Shown here piece by piece: positions 10,401-18,589 of a stretch of 64,000 nt of DNA. The position numbers and the translations under genes are program-made. The notes beneath the pieces are model-generated. The model made no database searches. It saw only the letters and a program-made list of their open reading frames with translations, and was not told the origin of the DNA. Position 1 is the stretch's first letter. Every line of letters begins with the position of its first letter. Source of the DNA: Streptomyces poonensis (GTDB taxonomy: Bacteria; Actinomycetota; Actinomycetes; Streptomycetales; Streptomycetaceae); assembly GCF_014650915.1 (NCBI RefSeq), contig NZ_BMVW01000002.1, forward strand, positions 358,667-422,666. The letters are read 5' to 3'.

Positions 10401-11797
10401 AGCAGCCCGGTCAGTACGTCGTCGTCGGGCGACGCCGGCCGGGCGACCGTGACGACCGCCTTGCCCTCGTCGCGCAGGGTGCGGACCACCTCCTCGAACG
10501 GCCGGTCGGCGGGTGCGACCTGGTCGGCGAGGATCGTGAAGTCGCGCAGCGCGGGATCGTCCACGACGACGACCCGCAGTCCGGCGTTGCGGGCCGCGTC
10601 CAGCACCGTCTCGGTCCAGGCGTCGGCGCCGTCGCCCGGCAGGCGCAGCGCGCTCGGGTGCAGGACGACCGTGCCGGCCATCTCCAGCTGGCGCAGCCGC
10701 TCCGTGTCGCGGACCAGCACCCCCGTCCACGCCAGCGCGGCGCCCAGGACGGCGTTGAAGGCGGCCGGCCCGTACCGCGCGGCCTTGGGGGACCCCGCGA
10801 GGACCGCTTCCGCCGCCTCCGCGCCGTCGTGCTTGACCAGCAGGGTCACCGCCGCGCCGGCCAGGCTGCCGGTGGAGGCGTGGGCCGCGTAATTCTGCGC
10901 CGGGGACGGACGGAGCGGCGGGCGCGGCACCCGGTCGGCGGGCACGCCGATCCGGCCGGGCCGGCACACCTCGTCGTACACGGCGTCGAACGCGGCCGTG
11001 CGGATCACCGTCTCGGCCAGCTGGCAGGAGCGCAGGGCGCCGTCCAGGACGAGCGAGGTCGGCGTCTGGCCCGCGCCGTGCACGGCGGCGTTCACCGTGG
11101 CCAGCAGCAGGTCCATACGGGAACGGCCGAGCCGGGCACGCAGCCACCCGCGGACGTGCGGGTTCTCGCGCAGCAGGGTGGCCACCGCGGTGACCGCCCG
11201 GGGCGAGGCCGGCCACCGCAGCGCGTTCCCGGTCAGGGCCAGCGCGATGCCCCCCGCGTCGGCCGCCAGGGCCTGCGCGGCGGCCCGGATCCCGGCCGGG
11301 TCGCCGGGGTGCGGAAACTCCTCGACCGCCTCGTAGGTCTGTTCCAGGCCGTGCCGTGCGGCGAGGTCCGTCGCCCGTTGCACCACCCGGTCGGCGGCCG
11401 AGTCCTCGGCCGCGGTCACCACGAGCCGGGCGAGCCCGCCGTCCCAGTAGGCGAAGGCGACGTCCGGGTGCTCCTCCAGCGCGGCGGCCACCCGCCGCGC
11501 CGCGTGCTCCAGGCCGCCGTGCCGCCGTAGCTGTTCCGGGTCGGCGGGCGTGAGTTCGAGGTGTGCCCGCCGGCCGGAGCGCCAGGGGCGCGGTCCTCCC
11601 GGCGCCAGCGCGCTGCGGGCCGCGCGGCCCAGTCGCGCCATCCGTTCCGCACCGCGCGCGCCGGCCCGCAGCGTGTGGGCCACCGCGCCGGCGGCCGCGC
11701 CCGTGACGGGCGCGGCCGTACGCGCGACCAGCCGGGGTCCGGCCGGCACCAGACCGGCGACAGCGACCACCGGACGTGTCAGCAAACCGAGCACCAT
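7457..11797 (-). CDS. Giant cation-translocating P-type ATPase (CtpI/CtpH-like)
   Basis: A 1446-residue membrane ATPase. The C-terminal half is a complete P2-like pump: TGES at 755-758 (dephosphorylation loop), the phosphorylation motif DKTGTLT with Asp912, a GDGxND hinge at about 1175, and the usual six C-terminal helices. The first ~650 residues are extra: a possible HMA-like ferredoxin fold around 75-120 and a stretch around 450-560 that resembles a decayed HAD/P-ATPase catalytic core followed by hydrophobic segments. This size and layout match actinobacterial CtpI/CtpH-type pumps (about 1450-1600 residues). The transported ion is unknown, with Ca2+ or Mg2+ likely by subfamily. An AGGGA RBS lies 6 bases before the ATG. 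It converges on the dynamin operon. Confidence 0.85.
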   Translation of the reverse strand: MVLGLLTRPVVAVAGLVPAGPRLVARTAAPVTGAAAGAVAHTLRAGARGAERMARLGRAARSALAPGGPRPWRSGRRAHLELTPADPEQLRRHGGLEHAARRVAAALEEHPDVAFAYWDGGLARLVVTAAEDSAADRVVQRATDLAARHGLEQTYEAVEEFPHPGDPAGIRAAAQALAADAGGIALALTGNALRWPASPRAVTAVATLLRENPHVRGWLRARLGRSRMDLLLATVNAAVHGAGQTPTSLVLDGALRSCQLAETVIRTAAFDAVYDEVCRPGRIGVPADRVPRPPLRPSPAQNYAAHASTGSLAGAAVTLLVKHDGAEAAEAVLAGSPKAARYGPAAFNAVLGAALAWTGVLVRDTERLRQLEMAGTVVLHPSALRLPGDGADAWTETVLDAARNAGLRVVVVDDPALRDFTILADQVAPADRPFEEVVRTLRDEGKAVVTVARPASPDDDVLTGLLGGDVALALADHDGAVVWGADVVALHGLADVWRLLTAVPAARAIGRRSQILARSGAALSGLLVAIGERRPTPSPLLPGLRHAPVDAAAAASLLSGVWAGRGVAARPSPHPRPRVAWHAMSPDDVLSRLEADEPEDTRGAAERAADRVRRTAGRLSRTPALSPLRWSVQLARAVRDELDDPLTPVLAVGSAAEAILGSAVDALLVVGALDLNALVGGFQRLRAERALSGLLAEQKRKARVTGHGRTPGSRITDAGKLRPGDVIELKGDDVVPADARLLEEDGLEVDESALTGESLPVDKRTDPTPGAPVPDRRSMVFEGTTVVAGTARAVVVDTGDRTEAARAVALAARTPPSAGVQARLQELTRKALPLTLAGGAAVTGLALLRGTKIRQAVSGGVAVAVAAVPEGLPLVATVAQLAAARRLGRRGLLVRTPRTLEALGRMDTICFDKTGTLTENKLRLVRVTGPDGMPSKPGEPSVEPTLRTAARACPRLNGDHGDRPVHATDEAVLDAAGPGEDWTQIEGRPFEAARGYAAAVGRAGDGRPVLVVKGAPEIVLPGCGGHESVASDAAHALAVDGLRVLAVAERPLGEDEKPSEVLEDPLKDLRCSGLLGLADVARETSTHLVTGLQKAGVRPVMLTGDHPQTARAIAGELGWPKDTTVVTGDELAAADRQRRARMLRDAGVVARVAPEQKLQVVEALRDAGRVVGMVGDGANDAAAIRAADIGVGISARGSAAARNAADLVVTGDDLSVLIEAVAEGRALWRSVADAIAILIGGNAGEVCFGIVGTLLSGAAPLSTRQMLLVNLFTDLFPAIAVAVTQQEAPAPPENGDGPSGGEPASDPGSAPLGNELLGAPLIGQIRHRALTTTLGATVAWLIGRFTPGTTRRSTTMALCAVVGTQLAQTLADRRHSRLVQVTSLGSAAALVALVETPGLSQLFGCTPLGPLAWAGVAAAIVFAVLGHRFLPQVEQAVEKHLPAAVR

Positions 11798-11826
11798 CTC
11801 GTTCCCTCTGGTCGCCCTCTGGTTGT

Positions 11827-12516
11827 CTAGTTGTCCGCGCCGAGCCGCGCGGTCGAACGGGCCCGGCTCGTGGACGCCGCCGCGGCCTTCGTCCCGCCCG
11901 ACGCCTTCCGGCCGGCGGACGCCGCCTTACCCGCCGACGTGGCGCGGCCGCCGGACGTCTTCTTCCTCGCTGTCCCGCCGGTGGCGTTCTTCTTCGCTGT
12001 CCCGCCGGCCGTTTTCTTCCCCGTTGTCCCGCCGCCCGCCTTCGTCCTCGTCGCGGCGGACGTCTTCGCCGCGACGGGCGCCTTCTCCGCGGCGGACGTC
12101 TTCGCCTTGCCCGGCTTCTTGCGCGCGGCGGTCTTCTTCGCCTCGCCCGACGCTTTCCCGTCCGACGCCTTCTCGTCCGGCGCCTCCAGCTCACCGAGGG
12201 GAGCCGCGTCGCCGACGGCTTTCCCGGTGTTGTCTCCCCCGTCCTGCTCCCGCCGGCCGCCGGACCGGGACTGGGTCAGCCAGGCCACCGCGGCGCCGGT
12301 CAGCGCCACGGGCCACTCCACGAGGCCGGCGACACCGAGCACGCCCGCGCCCGCGTACACCGCGAGCCGCCGGCCGCGCGGCGACACCACCCCGATCCTG
12401 TCCAGCGCGCCATCGGCCGCCCTGCCCACCAGTCCCGCTCCGGGGACCTTGCGCAGCACCGAGGTCGCCGACCTCAGCGGCTCCGGGAGGGAGGACGACG
12501 CTTCCTGCTGAGCCAT
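11827..12516 (-). CDS. Membrane protein with histone H1-like Lys/Ala tail
   Basis: A 229-residue protein. Residues 1-50 are soluble, 51-80 hold one or two hydrophobic helices, and from about 125 to the end the chain is a low-complexity Lys/Ala/Thr/Gly tail with AAKTS-, TAKK- and ARKKTSGG-type repeats, like the tails of bacterial histone H1-like proteins. The tail may bind nucleic acid or polyanions near the membrane. The start at 12516 is preceded by GGGAG 5-9 bases upstream; the same frame stays open upstream over the neighbouring beta-helix gene, but that is an antisense shadow. It lies 29 bp upstream of the P-type ATPase on the same strand and is probably cotranscribed. DNA binding is inference. 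Confidence 0.7.
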   Translation of the reverse strand: MAQQEASSSLPEPLRSATSVLRKVPGAGLVGRAADGALDRIGVVSPRGRRLAVYAGAGVLGVAGLVEWPVALTGAAVAWLTQSRSGGRREQDGGDNTGKAVGDAAPLGELEAPDEKASDGKASGEAKKTAARKKPGKAKTSAAEKAPVAAKTSAATRTKAGGGTTGKKTAGGTAKKNATGGTARKKTSGGRATSAGKAASAGRKASGGTKAAAASTSRARSTARLGADN

Positions 12517-13038
12517 GACGCTCCCGTCTCTCGGGGGAATCACCTCGGACCTGCCAAGTGCCCACAACGCGGCCACCCACCCATCCGGAAGCGGGCACGG
12601 CTGGTTCCCCTGTCCTTGTACGGTCTCCCGCCGGGCCGCCACGCGCACTCCGGACGGCCCGCGGTACCGCTTCGCGGGGGGGGCTGACCGCCGCGAGCGG
12701 GGTGGCGGGTGTCGAGGGTGCCCGGTCGGAGGCGGCGTTCCAAGGGGCCGAAGTGGACGCCGGGCCGAGATGCCGTCGCGTACGGGACGGCCGTACGGCC
12801 GTGCTGACCCTGTGACCCGGTGGTCCCGCTGCCGGCGGACGTCGCGGGGGCATCCGCCGGTGCCGGGGAGCCGGGGCCTTCGCAGGATTAGTCGGGGCGG
12901 ATGACTGGTACCCGGCTCCCGCAGTCGTCGTACCGGCGGCAGCCGCCGCGCCCTCTCTCCGTCCACTCCCGGCTTCTCCGGGCCGGGCGGGCCGGGGCCC
13001 CGGCCGGTGCGCGAGGGCACGAGCGAGAGGAGCGCCGT
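12517..13038. other. Divergent intergenic region, no gene
   Basis: About 520 bp separating the lysine-tail protein (minus) from the beta-helix protein (plus). It should hold two divergent promoters. Long frames cross it on both strands but they lack RBS-start pairs and codon sense, so I call no gene. No convincing operator was seen. Confidence 0.5.
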
Positions 13039-14652
13039 ATGTCCGTGCCGCTGACCGCCGACGCCCGCGAGCACGGCCTGACCGGTGACGGCAGCACGAA
13101 CGACCAGCCCGCGCTCGCGCGGCTGGTCGACACGCTCGGTGCGGCGTACGCCGCGGACGGCCTCCCGCGGACCATCCACGTCCCCGCCGGCCGTTACGTC
13201 GTCCAGGACCGGGCCACCGTCTGGCGCAGCGGCGTGTCCCTGATCGGCGCCGGGCGCGGCACCACCTGCTTCGTCCTGCGCAACCCCGGCAACCCCTCGC
13301 AGCCGGTGCCGCTGGCCTGGTTCACCGCCGCGCAGCACGGGGCCGGACCGGACAACCATCTGGCGGACATCGCCTTCGCGCACTTCGAGATCGACGGTTC
13401 GGGCGTGCGGACGGAGGAGTACGACCCGCTGGCCAAGGGACTCGGTCTGCAGTACGTGGTGCGGGGCCGCTTCAGCGACCTGTACGTGCACGACACCGCC
13501 GCGACCGGATTCGGCTGCGACTTCCTCCAGGACACGGTCGTCGAGGCGGTGCTGGCGGCGGGGTGCGGGCGGCAGGACCCCGGGGAGAAGATGGGCGGCG
13601 CGGGGATCGGGATCGGCATCGGCGGCTGGGGAGCGGTCGAGCGGCTGACGGTGACGGCCTGCACCGCGATCGGCAACGGCACCAACGGCATCTTCGTGGA
13701 ACTGCAGGAAGAGAACTGGCCGCCGCCCCGCGGCATCCGGATCACCGCCTGCCACGCCGAGGACAACCGGTTCGGCATCTCCGACTGGGGCGCCGACGGG
13801 CTGCTCGTCACCTCGTCGACGATGATCGGCAACCATCGGGCCGGCTTCGACGTGTCGTCGCAGGGCACCTCGGGCGTCGGCGGGCGGGGCGGCATCGTCA
13901 CCGGCTGCGTCATCGACGGCAATGTGCGCGACGGCGTCGGGATCGGCAACACCCCCGGCCCGTACGCCCTGCGCGGCAACCGCATCAGCGGCAACGGGCG
14001 GTACGGCTACTGGCAGCACAACCTGGCGGGCGGCGACCAGGAACCGGCCGCGGACATCGTGCTGGAGTCCAACGACATCCGGGACAACGCGCTCGACGGC
14101 GTCCGCATCGACGCCCCGGTGCGGGACTCGGCGATCGTGGGCAACCGCATCCGCAACAACGGCCGGCGCCACGCGTCCGCGGCCTCGGGCGGCGGCCCGG
14201 GAGTGCGCTACGGCAGCCTGTCCCTGACCGACGAGCACGCCCACTGGCCACCGGACGGGCACCGGGGCAAGCGGGTGACGGTGGGCGAGCAGAGTGCCAT
14301 GGTCACGTACAACACCGCGACCGAGCTCGGCCTGGCCCCCGTGCACCCCGGCGCGGACACCGCCTGGCGCGACGGCGTGCCCGCGCCGGGCACCGCGTAC
14401 CGGCTGCCGGACGGCGGCGGCCGGCGGGCCGGACTCACCGCCGCGGCCGCGGTGACGCGGACCCAGCTGCACGGCAACCGCGTCTGGGACGACCAGCCGT
14501 CCAGGACCCAGGCCCACGGCATCTGGATCACCCGGAACGGCAGCTGGACGGGTGGCCGCGCTTCCGACAACGACCTCAGCGGCAACGCCTCGACGGCCAC
14601 CCGCTTCGACACACGGCCCACCGGGGGCCGTTGGCGCGACAACGACGGATAG
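13039..14652 (+). CDS. Right-handed parallel beta-helix protein
   Basis: A 537-residue protein with many regularly spaced repeats of the type G-N-x-I/V-x-x-N (for example SGNGRYG, VGNRIRNNG, HGNRVW), typical of right-handed parallel beta-helix proteins such as pectate-lyase-fold or inverting uronate-lyase-like enzymes. The N terminus has the GDGxxNDxxAL motif of Pectate_lyase_3 proteins (around residue 15-25). No signal peptide is visible, so an extracellular role is uncertain. The start was chosen for GAGAGG eight bases upstream. Catalytic residues could not be assigned. It may act on plant or algal polysaccharide, in keeping with the nearby sugar-uptake operon, but that link is inference. 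Confidence 0.7.
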   Translation: MSVPLTADAREHGLTGDGSTNDQPALARLVDTLGAAYAADGLPRTIHVPAGRYVVQDRATVWRSGVSLIGAGRGTTCFVLRNPGNPSQPVPLAWFTAAQHGAGPDNHLADIAFAHFEIDGSGVRTEEYDPLAKGLGLQYVVRGRFSDLYVHDTAATGFGCDFLQDTVVEAVLAAGCGRQDPGEKMGGAGIGIGIGGWGAVERLTVTACTAIGNGTNGIFVELQEENWPPPRGIRITACHAEDNRFGISDWGADGLLVTSSTMIGNHRAGFDVSSQGTSGVGGRGGIVTGCVIDGNVRDGVGIGNTPGPYALRGNRISGNGRYGYWQHNLAGGDQEPAADIVLESNDIRDNALDGVRIDAPVRDSAIVGNRIRNNGRRHASAASGGGPGVRYGSLSLTDEHAHWPPDGHRGKRVTVGEQSAMVTYNTATELGLAPVHPGADTAWRDGVPAPGTAYRLPDGGGRRAGLTAAAAVTRTQLHGNRVWDDQPSRTQAHGIWITRNGSWTGGRASDNDLSGNASTATRFDTRPTGGRWRDNDG

Positions 14653-14693
14653 CACGACGTCCGGTCGGACAGGAACGCTCGTGCGGATACGGG

Positions 14694-15257
14694 TCAGTCG
14701 CTCTTGCCCCGTCCCGTCAAGGCGTCGCGCAGGCGGTCCACCATGCCCGCGCCCGGCCCGAGGAGCTTGTTGCCGGGCGGGGTGTCGGGGGCCGAGGGGT
14801 GCGGGCGGGTCGGTGCCATCTTCTTCGCCGTGCGCACCTTGTCGCCCAGCCGCTGGAGATCCTCCGCGCTGCAGGTCTGCCGCATCATCGGGAAGAGGTT
14901 GCCCTCCTCGTCGGCGACGTGGTCGCGGATCTCGCTCATCAGCTCGGTCATCAGCCGGTCGAACTGCGGGTCGTCGGCCTGGCAGCGCTCCAGGTCCTTC
15001 ATGGTGCGCTCGGCCTTCGCGTGGTCCTCGAGCTCCTTGTCGGCGATGCTGTCGCCGTTCGGCAGGTGCTCCCGCACCGTCGGGTACAGGTACATCTCCT
15101 CGGCGACGGAATGGCGCACCAGCTCGATGGTGACCTTGTCCGCGAGCTCCTTGCGCCGGCTGTCTCCGGACGGCAGGGCCTCGATCTGCGCGAACATGTC
15201 CTCGACCTCGCGGTGGTCGGTGGTCAGCTCGTGAATGACGTCTCCGCCGTGTCCCAC
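14694..15257 (-). CDS. Hemerythrin HHE domain protein
   Basis: A 187-residue four-helix hemerythrin-like protein. The metal ligands fit the HHE pattern: His15, His49 with Glu53, His79 with Glu83, and His113 with Glu117 (HVADEEGNLFP). Residues 125-187 form a disordered Pro-rich tail ending in a charged helix. Such domains bind a di-iron centre and sense or store O2 or respond to oxidative or nitrosative stress. The GTG start has GGAG seven bases upstream. The gene converges on the beta-helix gene and is divergent from the SpoIIE phosphatase. Confidence 0.85.
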   Translation of the reverse strand: MGHGGDVIHELTTDHREVEDMFAQIEALPSGDSRRKELADKVTIELVRHSVAEEMYLYPTVREHLPNGDSIADKELEDHAKAERTMKDLERCQADDPQFDRLMTELMSEIRDHVADEEGNLFPMMRQTCSAEDLQRLGDKVRTAKKMAPTRPHPSAPDTPPGNKLLGPGAGMVDRLRDALTGRGKSD

Positions 15258-15486
15258 GGGGTGCTCCTTACTGCCGCAGTGATGGGGATGCTCGGTGGCG
15301 CCTCCTAGGTAACGGGCCCGCCCGCGGTAAATGGCGGATTGGGCCGCCGGGCGGCGCGTCGGACCGGCCGTCGCGCAGCGGCCGCCGGGCGGGACGGGCG
15401 CCACGGTGTGAGACTGCTGTACGAGGCGCCGGACGCGAAGAGAGAAACCGGACACATGGAGCGGACGCCGACGAGAGGAGACGGCG

Positions 15487-16665
15487 GTGATCCCGGACAT
15501 CGACGGCGGGCTCCTTGAGGAGTTCCTGGCCGACCCGGGCAACCTGGCACTGGACCTGTCCACCGCCGTGGCGCGCTGTTCCAGGGCCCTGGGCCTGCAG
15601 CACTCCGTGGTCTACCTCGTCGACCTCCAGCAGCGTCAGCTGATCCCGCTCACCGACGTGGCCTCACCCCTCCCCGTCGACGACTCGCTGGCCGGCTGGA
15701 CGTACCGCACCCAGTCCCTGCGCGTGGAGGAGTCGGAGACGGGCGGCATCACGGCCTGGCTCCCCCTGGTGGACAACGCGGAACGCCTCGGCGTCCTCGC
15801 GGTGCACGCGCCGTCGCTGACCCCCGTCTCACTGCGCCGCGGCCGGGCCCTCGCCGCGCTGCTGGCCATGATGATCACATCGAAGCGGGCGTACAAGGAC
15901 TCCTTCGTACGCCTCACGCGCACCGAACGCATGCAGCTGCCCGCCGAGATGCTGCGTGCCTTCCTGCCGCCCCGCACGATCGGCACCGCCCACGTGGTGT
16001 CGACGGCCGTGCTCGAACCCGCCTACGAGATCGGCGGGGACGCCTTCGACCACTCCCTCACCGAGACGACCCTGTGCGCGACCGTGCTCGACGCCATGGG
16101 GCACGACCTGGCGTCGGGGCTGACCAGCGCGGTGGCCCTGGCCGCCTGCCGCAACGCCCGGCGCAGCGGCGCCGAACTGCCGGAGCTGGTGCGGTGCGTG
16201 GACGAGGCGCTGGCGCAGTGGCTCCCGGACCGGTTCTGCACCGGGGTCTTCACCCAGCTGGACCTGGCCACCGGAGTGCTGCGCTGGAGCAACTGCGGCC
16301 ACCCCACTCCCCTGCTGATCCGCGACGAGCAGCTGATGGTCGACGCCATGGTGCGGGACGCGGATCCGCCGATGGGCCTGCCGTCCCGGCTCGCCTCCCG
16401 GCCGCGGCAGACCCATGAGATCGTCCTGGAGCCCGGTGACCGGGTCCTGATGTACACCGACGGGGTCACCGAGGCCCGCAGACGGGACGGCGGCGAGTTC
16501 GGTTTGGAGCTGTTCGCCGACTATGTCATCCGGGCGATGGCCGGCGGCGAGCTCCCGTCGGAGAGCCTGCGGCGCCTCATCCACTCGATCATCGACAACA
16601 AGAGCAACCGGCTCCAGGACGACGCGACCATCCTGATGCTCCAGTGGTGGCCGCCGACCGCCTGA
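15487..16665 (+). CDS. GAF-SpoIIE (PP2C) serine phosphatase
   Basis: A 392-residue regulator. An N-terminal GAF-like sensor occupies about 15-150 and a SpoIIE-type PP2C phosphatase domain about 175-388, with metal-binding signatures EIGGDAFDH, DAMGHDLASG and YTDGVTEAR. These enzymes dephosphorylate anti-sigma-factor antagonists to release sigma factors. No HATPase or STAS domain is attached and no partner gene lies next to it. The GTG start follows GAGGAG by six bases. It ends 7 bp before the convergent DUF2264 gene. Confidence 0.85.
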   Translation: MIPDIDGGLLEEFLADPGNLALDLSTAVARCSRALGLQHSVVYLVDLQQRQLIPLTDVASPLPVDDSLAGWTYRTQSLRVEESETGGITAWLPLVDNAERLGVLAVHAPSLTPVSLRRGRALAALLAMMITSKRAYKDSFVRLTRTERMQLPAEMLRAFLPPRTIGTAHVVSTAVLEPAYEIGGDAFDHSLTETTLCATVLDAMGHDLASGLTSAVALAACRNARRSGAELPELVRCVDEALAQWLPDRFCTGVFTQLDLATGVLRWSNCGHPTPLLIRDEQLMVDAMVRDADPPMGLPSRLASRPRQTHEIVLEPGDRVLMYTDGVTEARRRDGGEFGLELFADYVIRAMAGGELPSESLRRLIHSIIDNKSNRLQDDATILMLQWWPPTA

Positions 16666-16672
16666 GCCACGC

Positions 16673-18589
16673 TCACTTCCCGCCCCCTGGCCCGGACACG
16701 GACACGGACACGGAGAACGGCTCGAACCCGACCCGGGTCACCGTGCCGTCCGCCCACCGCACCGTGATGCCGCGGGCGTCCGCCGACTCCACGCCCGCCA
16801 CCTGCTCGAGCGGTGGCGCGTCCCCCTCCTCACCCGTCAGCACGGCCAGGCACGCGTACACACCGGTGCCCTCGGCCGGTGCGGTCAGGCGCGGGACGCG
16901 GGCCCACGGGGTGTACGCGGTGCCCTGCGGCGCCCGCGCCTCGTCCCTCCCGGTCCAGCCGTGCAGTCCGTGCAGCAGACTGCGCGGGGTCCCGTCGCCG
17001 GGGCCGGTCGCCCAGCCCGTCTGGACCACGCGCGCCCCGGGCGGCGCGCCGGCCACGCGGTGCACCCGCAGCTCGTATCTGCCCCGGGCCACGACCACGC
17101 TCTCCACCCGCAGCCCCGGCACCATCGGCGGACCGGAGACGAAGACCGGCCGGTGCCAGGACGCCGCCCAGCCGTCACCGGCGCCCAGCGGGTGGATGCG
17201 GCGGCGCACGCTGGTCACCCCGTCCATCTCGACGGCGAGGTGGTTGTCGGGGACGTTCCCGGGCGCGGTCGGCCCCGTGTGCGTGGAGTACGCCTGCCGG
17301 CCGTAGTGCGCGTCGTCCTGCGCGGCCGACTCGCCCTCGTGCGGGCGGACGTGGTCGCTGCCGTGGTTGTGCAGCCGTACGATCCCGTCCGCGCGCGTGG
17401 ACTGCACCAGCAGGCCGGGGGCGGGGAGGGCCGGCACGCGGTCGGCCTCCTCGACGGGGGCCGGTTCCTCGGGCGCCGTCCACAGCGGGTGGCCGGCCGG
17501 GGCGAGCAGGCAGACGAACGCCTTGGACGCCCAGTACGGGGAGGCGGGGCCCGAGTAGCGCTGCAGGCTCGCCTCGTGCGGGCCGTGCCAGCCGAGGCTC
17601 AGCAGCCCGTCCTCCCCCACCGCGCCCCGGTCGAGGAAGTACCGCAGCGCTCCGCTCGCCAGGCGGCGGGAGGCGCCGGGCGTGAGCGGGGTGTGCCCGG
17701 TGACGGCGCCCAGGCCCACCGCGGCCGAGGCGGCGAAGCGATACGTCAGGGAGCGGCCGAAGTGGATCGGTGCCCCGTCGCCGCCGAACAGAAGGGAGAA
17801 GCACTCCAGGTGTTCGCGCAGCCGGGGGCCGTAGCGGTCCGCGAGCACGGTGTCGCCGGCGAGGTGGGCCTCCAGCACCGGGTACAGGTGCAGGGCCCAG
17901 CCGTTGTAGTGGTCGAAGGCGCGGCCGTCGCCGTCGGCGTACCAGCCGTCGCCCCGGTACCAGCCGTCCAGCAGCGTAAGGGCCCGCTCCCGCGCCCGCC
18001 GTGTCTCCTCGTCGCCACGTCCGACGGACTCCAGGAACGCGGCCACGGTGTAGGGGAACAGGTACCAGTTGTTGGGCGCGGGCACATGGCGCAGGGCGCC
18101 GCGCAGCCACTCCTCCGCCCGGTCCTGGACGGCGGCGTCCAGCCCGTCCCACAGCCAGGGCCGGGTCAGGCGCAGGCCGAGCGCGACGGACGCGGACTCG
18201 ACCATGGGCTGGCCCTGCACATGGTGGTCCAGGATCAGCGGCCAGGACTCGGTGTCGTCGCGGCCGGGGGTGCGGGTGCCCGCGGCGAGGCCCTGCGCGT
18301 AGCGGTCGAGCCAGCCGTGCGGGTCCTTGCCGTCGGCTCCGGCGACACGGAAGGCCGCGGCGAGGAACGTACGGGCGTAGCCCTCCAGACCGTCCGAGCG
18401 CACTCCGGATACGGACGGTTTCCCGGGCAGGTCGAGGAGGGCACGGCCCGGGGTGGACCATCGCCAGGCCGCGTCGAGCAGCCCGTCGGCCACGGCCTCC
18501 CAGTGGTCGCGGGTGTATCCGGTGTACGGGCTGAGGGCGCGGTCGTCGGCGGGCGGGTTCCAGGGATGCGTCGGGGGAACGGTCGTCAT
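16673..18589 (-). CDS. DUF2264 domain protein
   Basis: A 638-residue protein matching DUF2264: the N-terminal ~400 residues have the Trp/Tyr-rich helical repeats of an alpha/alpha-toroid (NNWYLFP, YNGWALHLYP, HFGRS) and the C-terminal part is beta-rich, much like the layout of polysaccharide lyases and unsaturated glycosyl hydrolases. No signal peptide, so it is cytoplasmic. It is the last gene of the uptake operon and overlaps the dehydrogenase gene by 4 bp (ATGA). It probably processes the imported oligosaccharide. The substrate is unknown. Confidence 0.75.
   Translation of the reverse strand: MTTVPPTHPWNPPADDRALSPYTGYTRDHWEAVADGLLDAAWRWSTPGRALLDLPGKPSVSGVRSDGLEGYARTFLAAAFRVAGADGKDPHGWLDRYAQGLAAGTRTPGRDDTESWPLILDHHVQGQPMVESASVALGLRLTRPWLWDGLDAAVQDRAEEWLRGALRHVPAPNNWYLFPYTVAAFLESVGRGDEETRRARERALTLLDGWYRGDGWYADGDGRAFDHYNGWALHLYPVLEAHLAGDTVLADRYGPRLREHLECFSLLFGGDGAPIHFGRSLTYRFAASAAVGLGAVTGHTPLTPGASRRLASGALRYFLDRGAVGEDGLLSLGWHGPHEASLQRYSGPASPYWASKAFVCLLAPAGHPLWTAPEEPAPVEEADRVPALPAPGLLVQSTRADGIVRLHNHGSDHVRPHEGESAAQDDAHYGRQAYSTHTGPTAPGNVPDNHLAVEMDGVTSVRRRIHPLGAGDGWAASWHRPVFVSGPPMVPGLRVESVVVARGRYELRVHRVAGAPPGARVVQTGWATGPGDGTPRSLLHGLHGWTGRDEARAPQGTAYTPWARVPRLTAPAEGTGVYACLAVLTGEEGDAPPLEQVAGVESADARGITVRWADGTVTRVGFEPFSVSVSVSGPGGGK

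Noticed and set aside
7229..11530. 1433-codon plus-strand frame opposite the P-type ATPase
   Set aside because: Gly/Arg/Val-rich shadow of the minus-strand pump, which has full catalytic motifs.
12517..14655. Upstream extension of the lysine-tail protein to 942 residues
   Set aside because: It would cover the beta-helix gene antisense; a good RBS supports the 12516 start.
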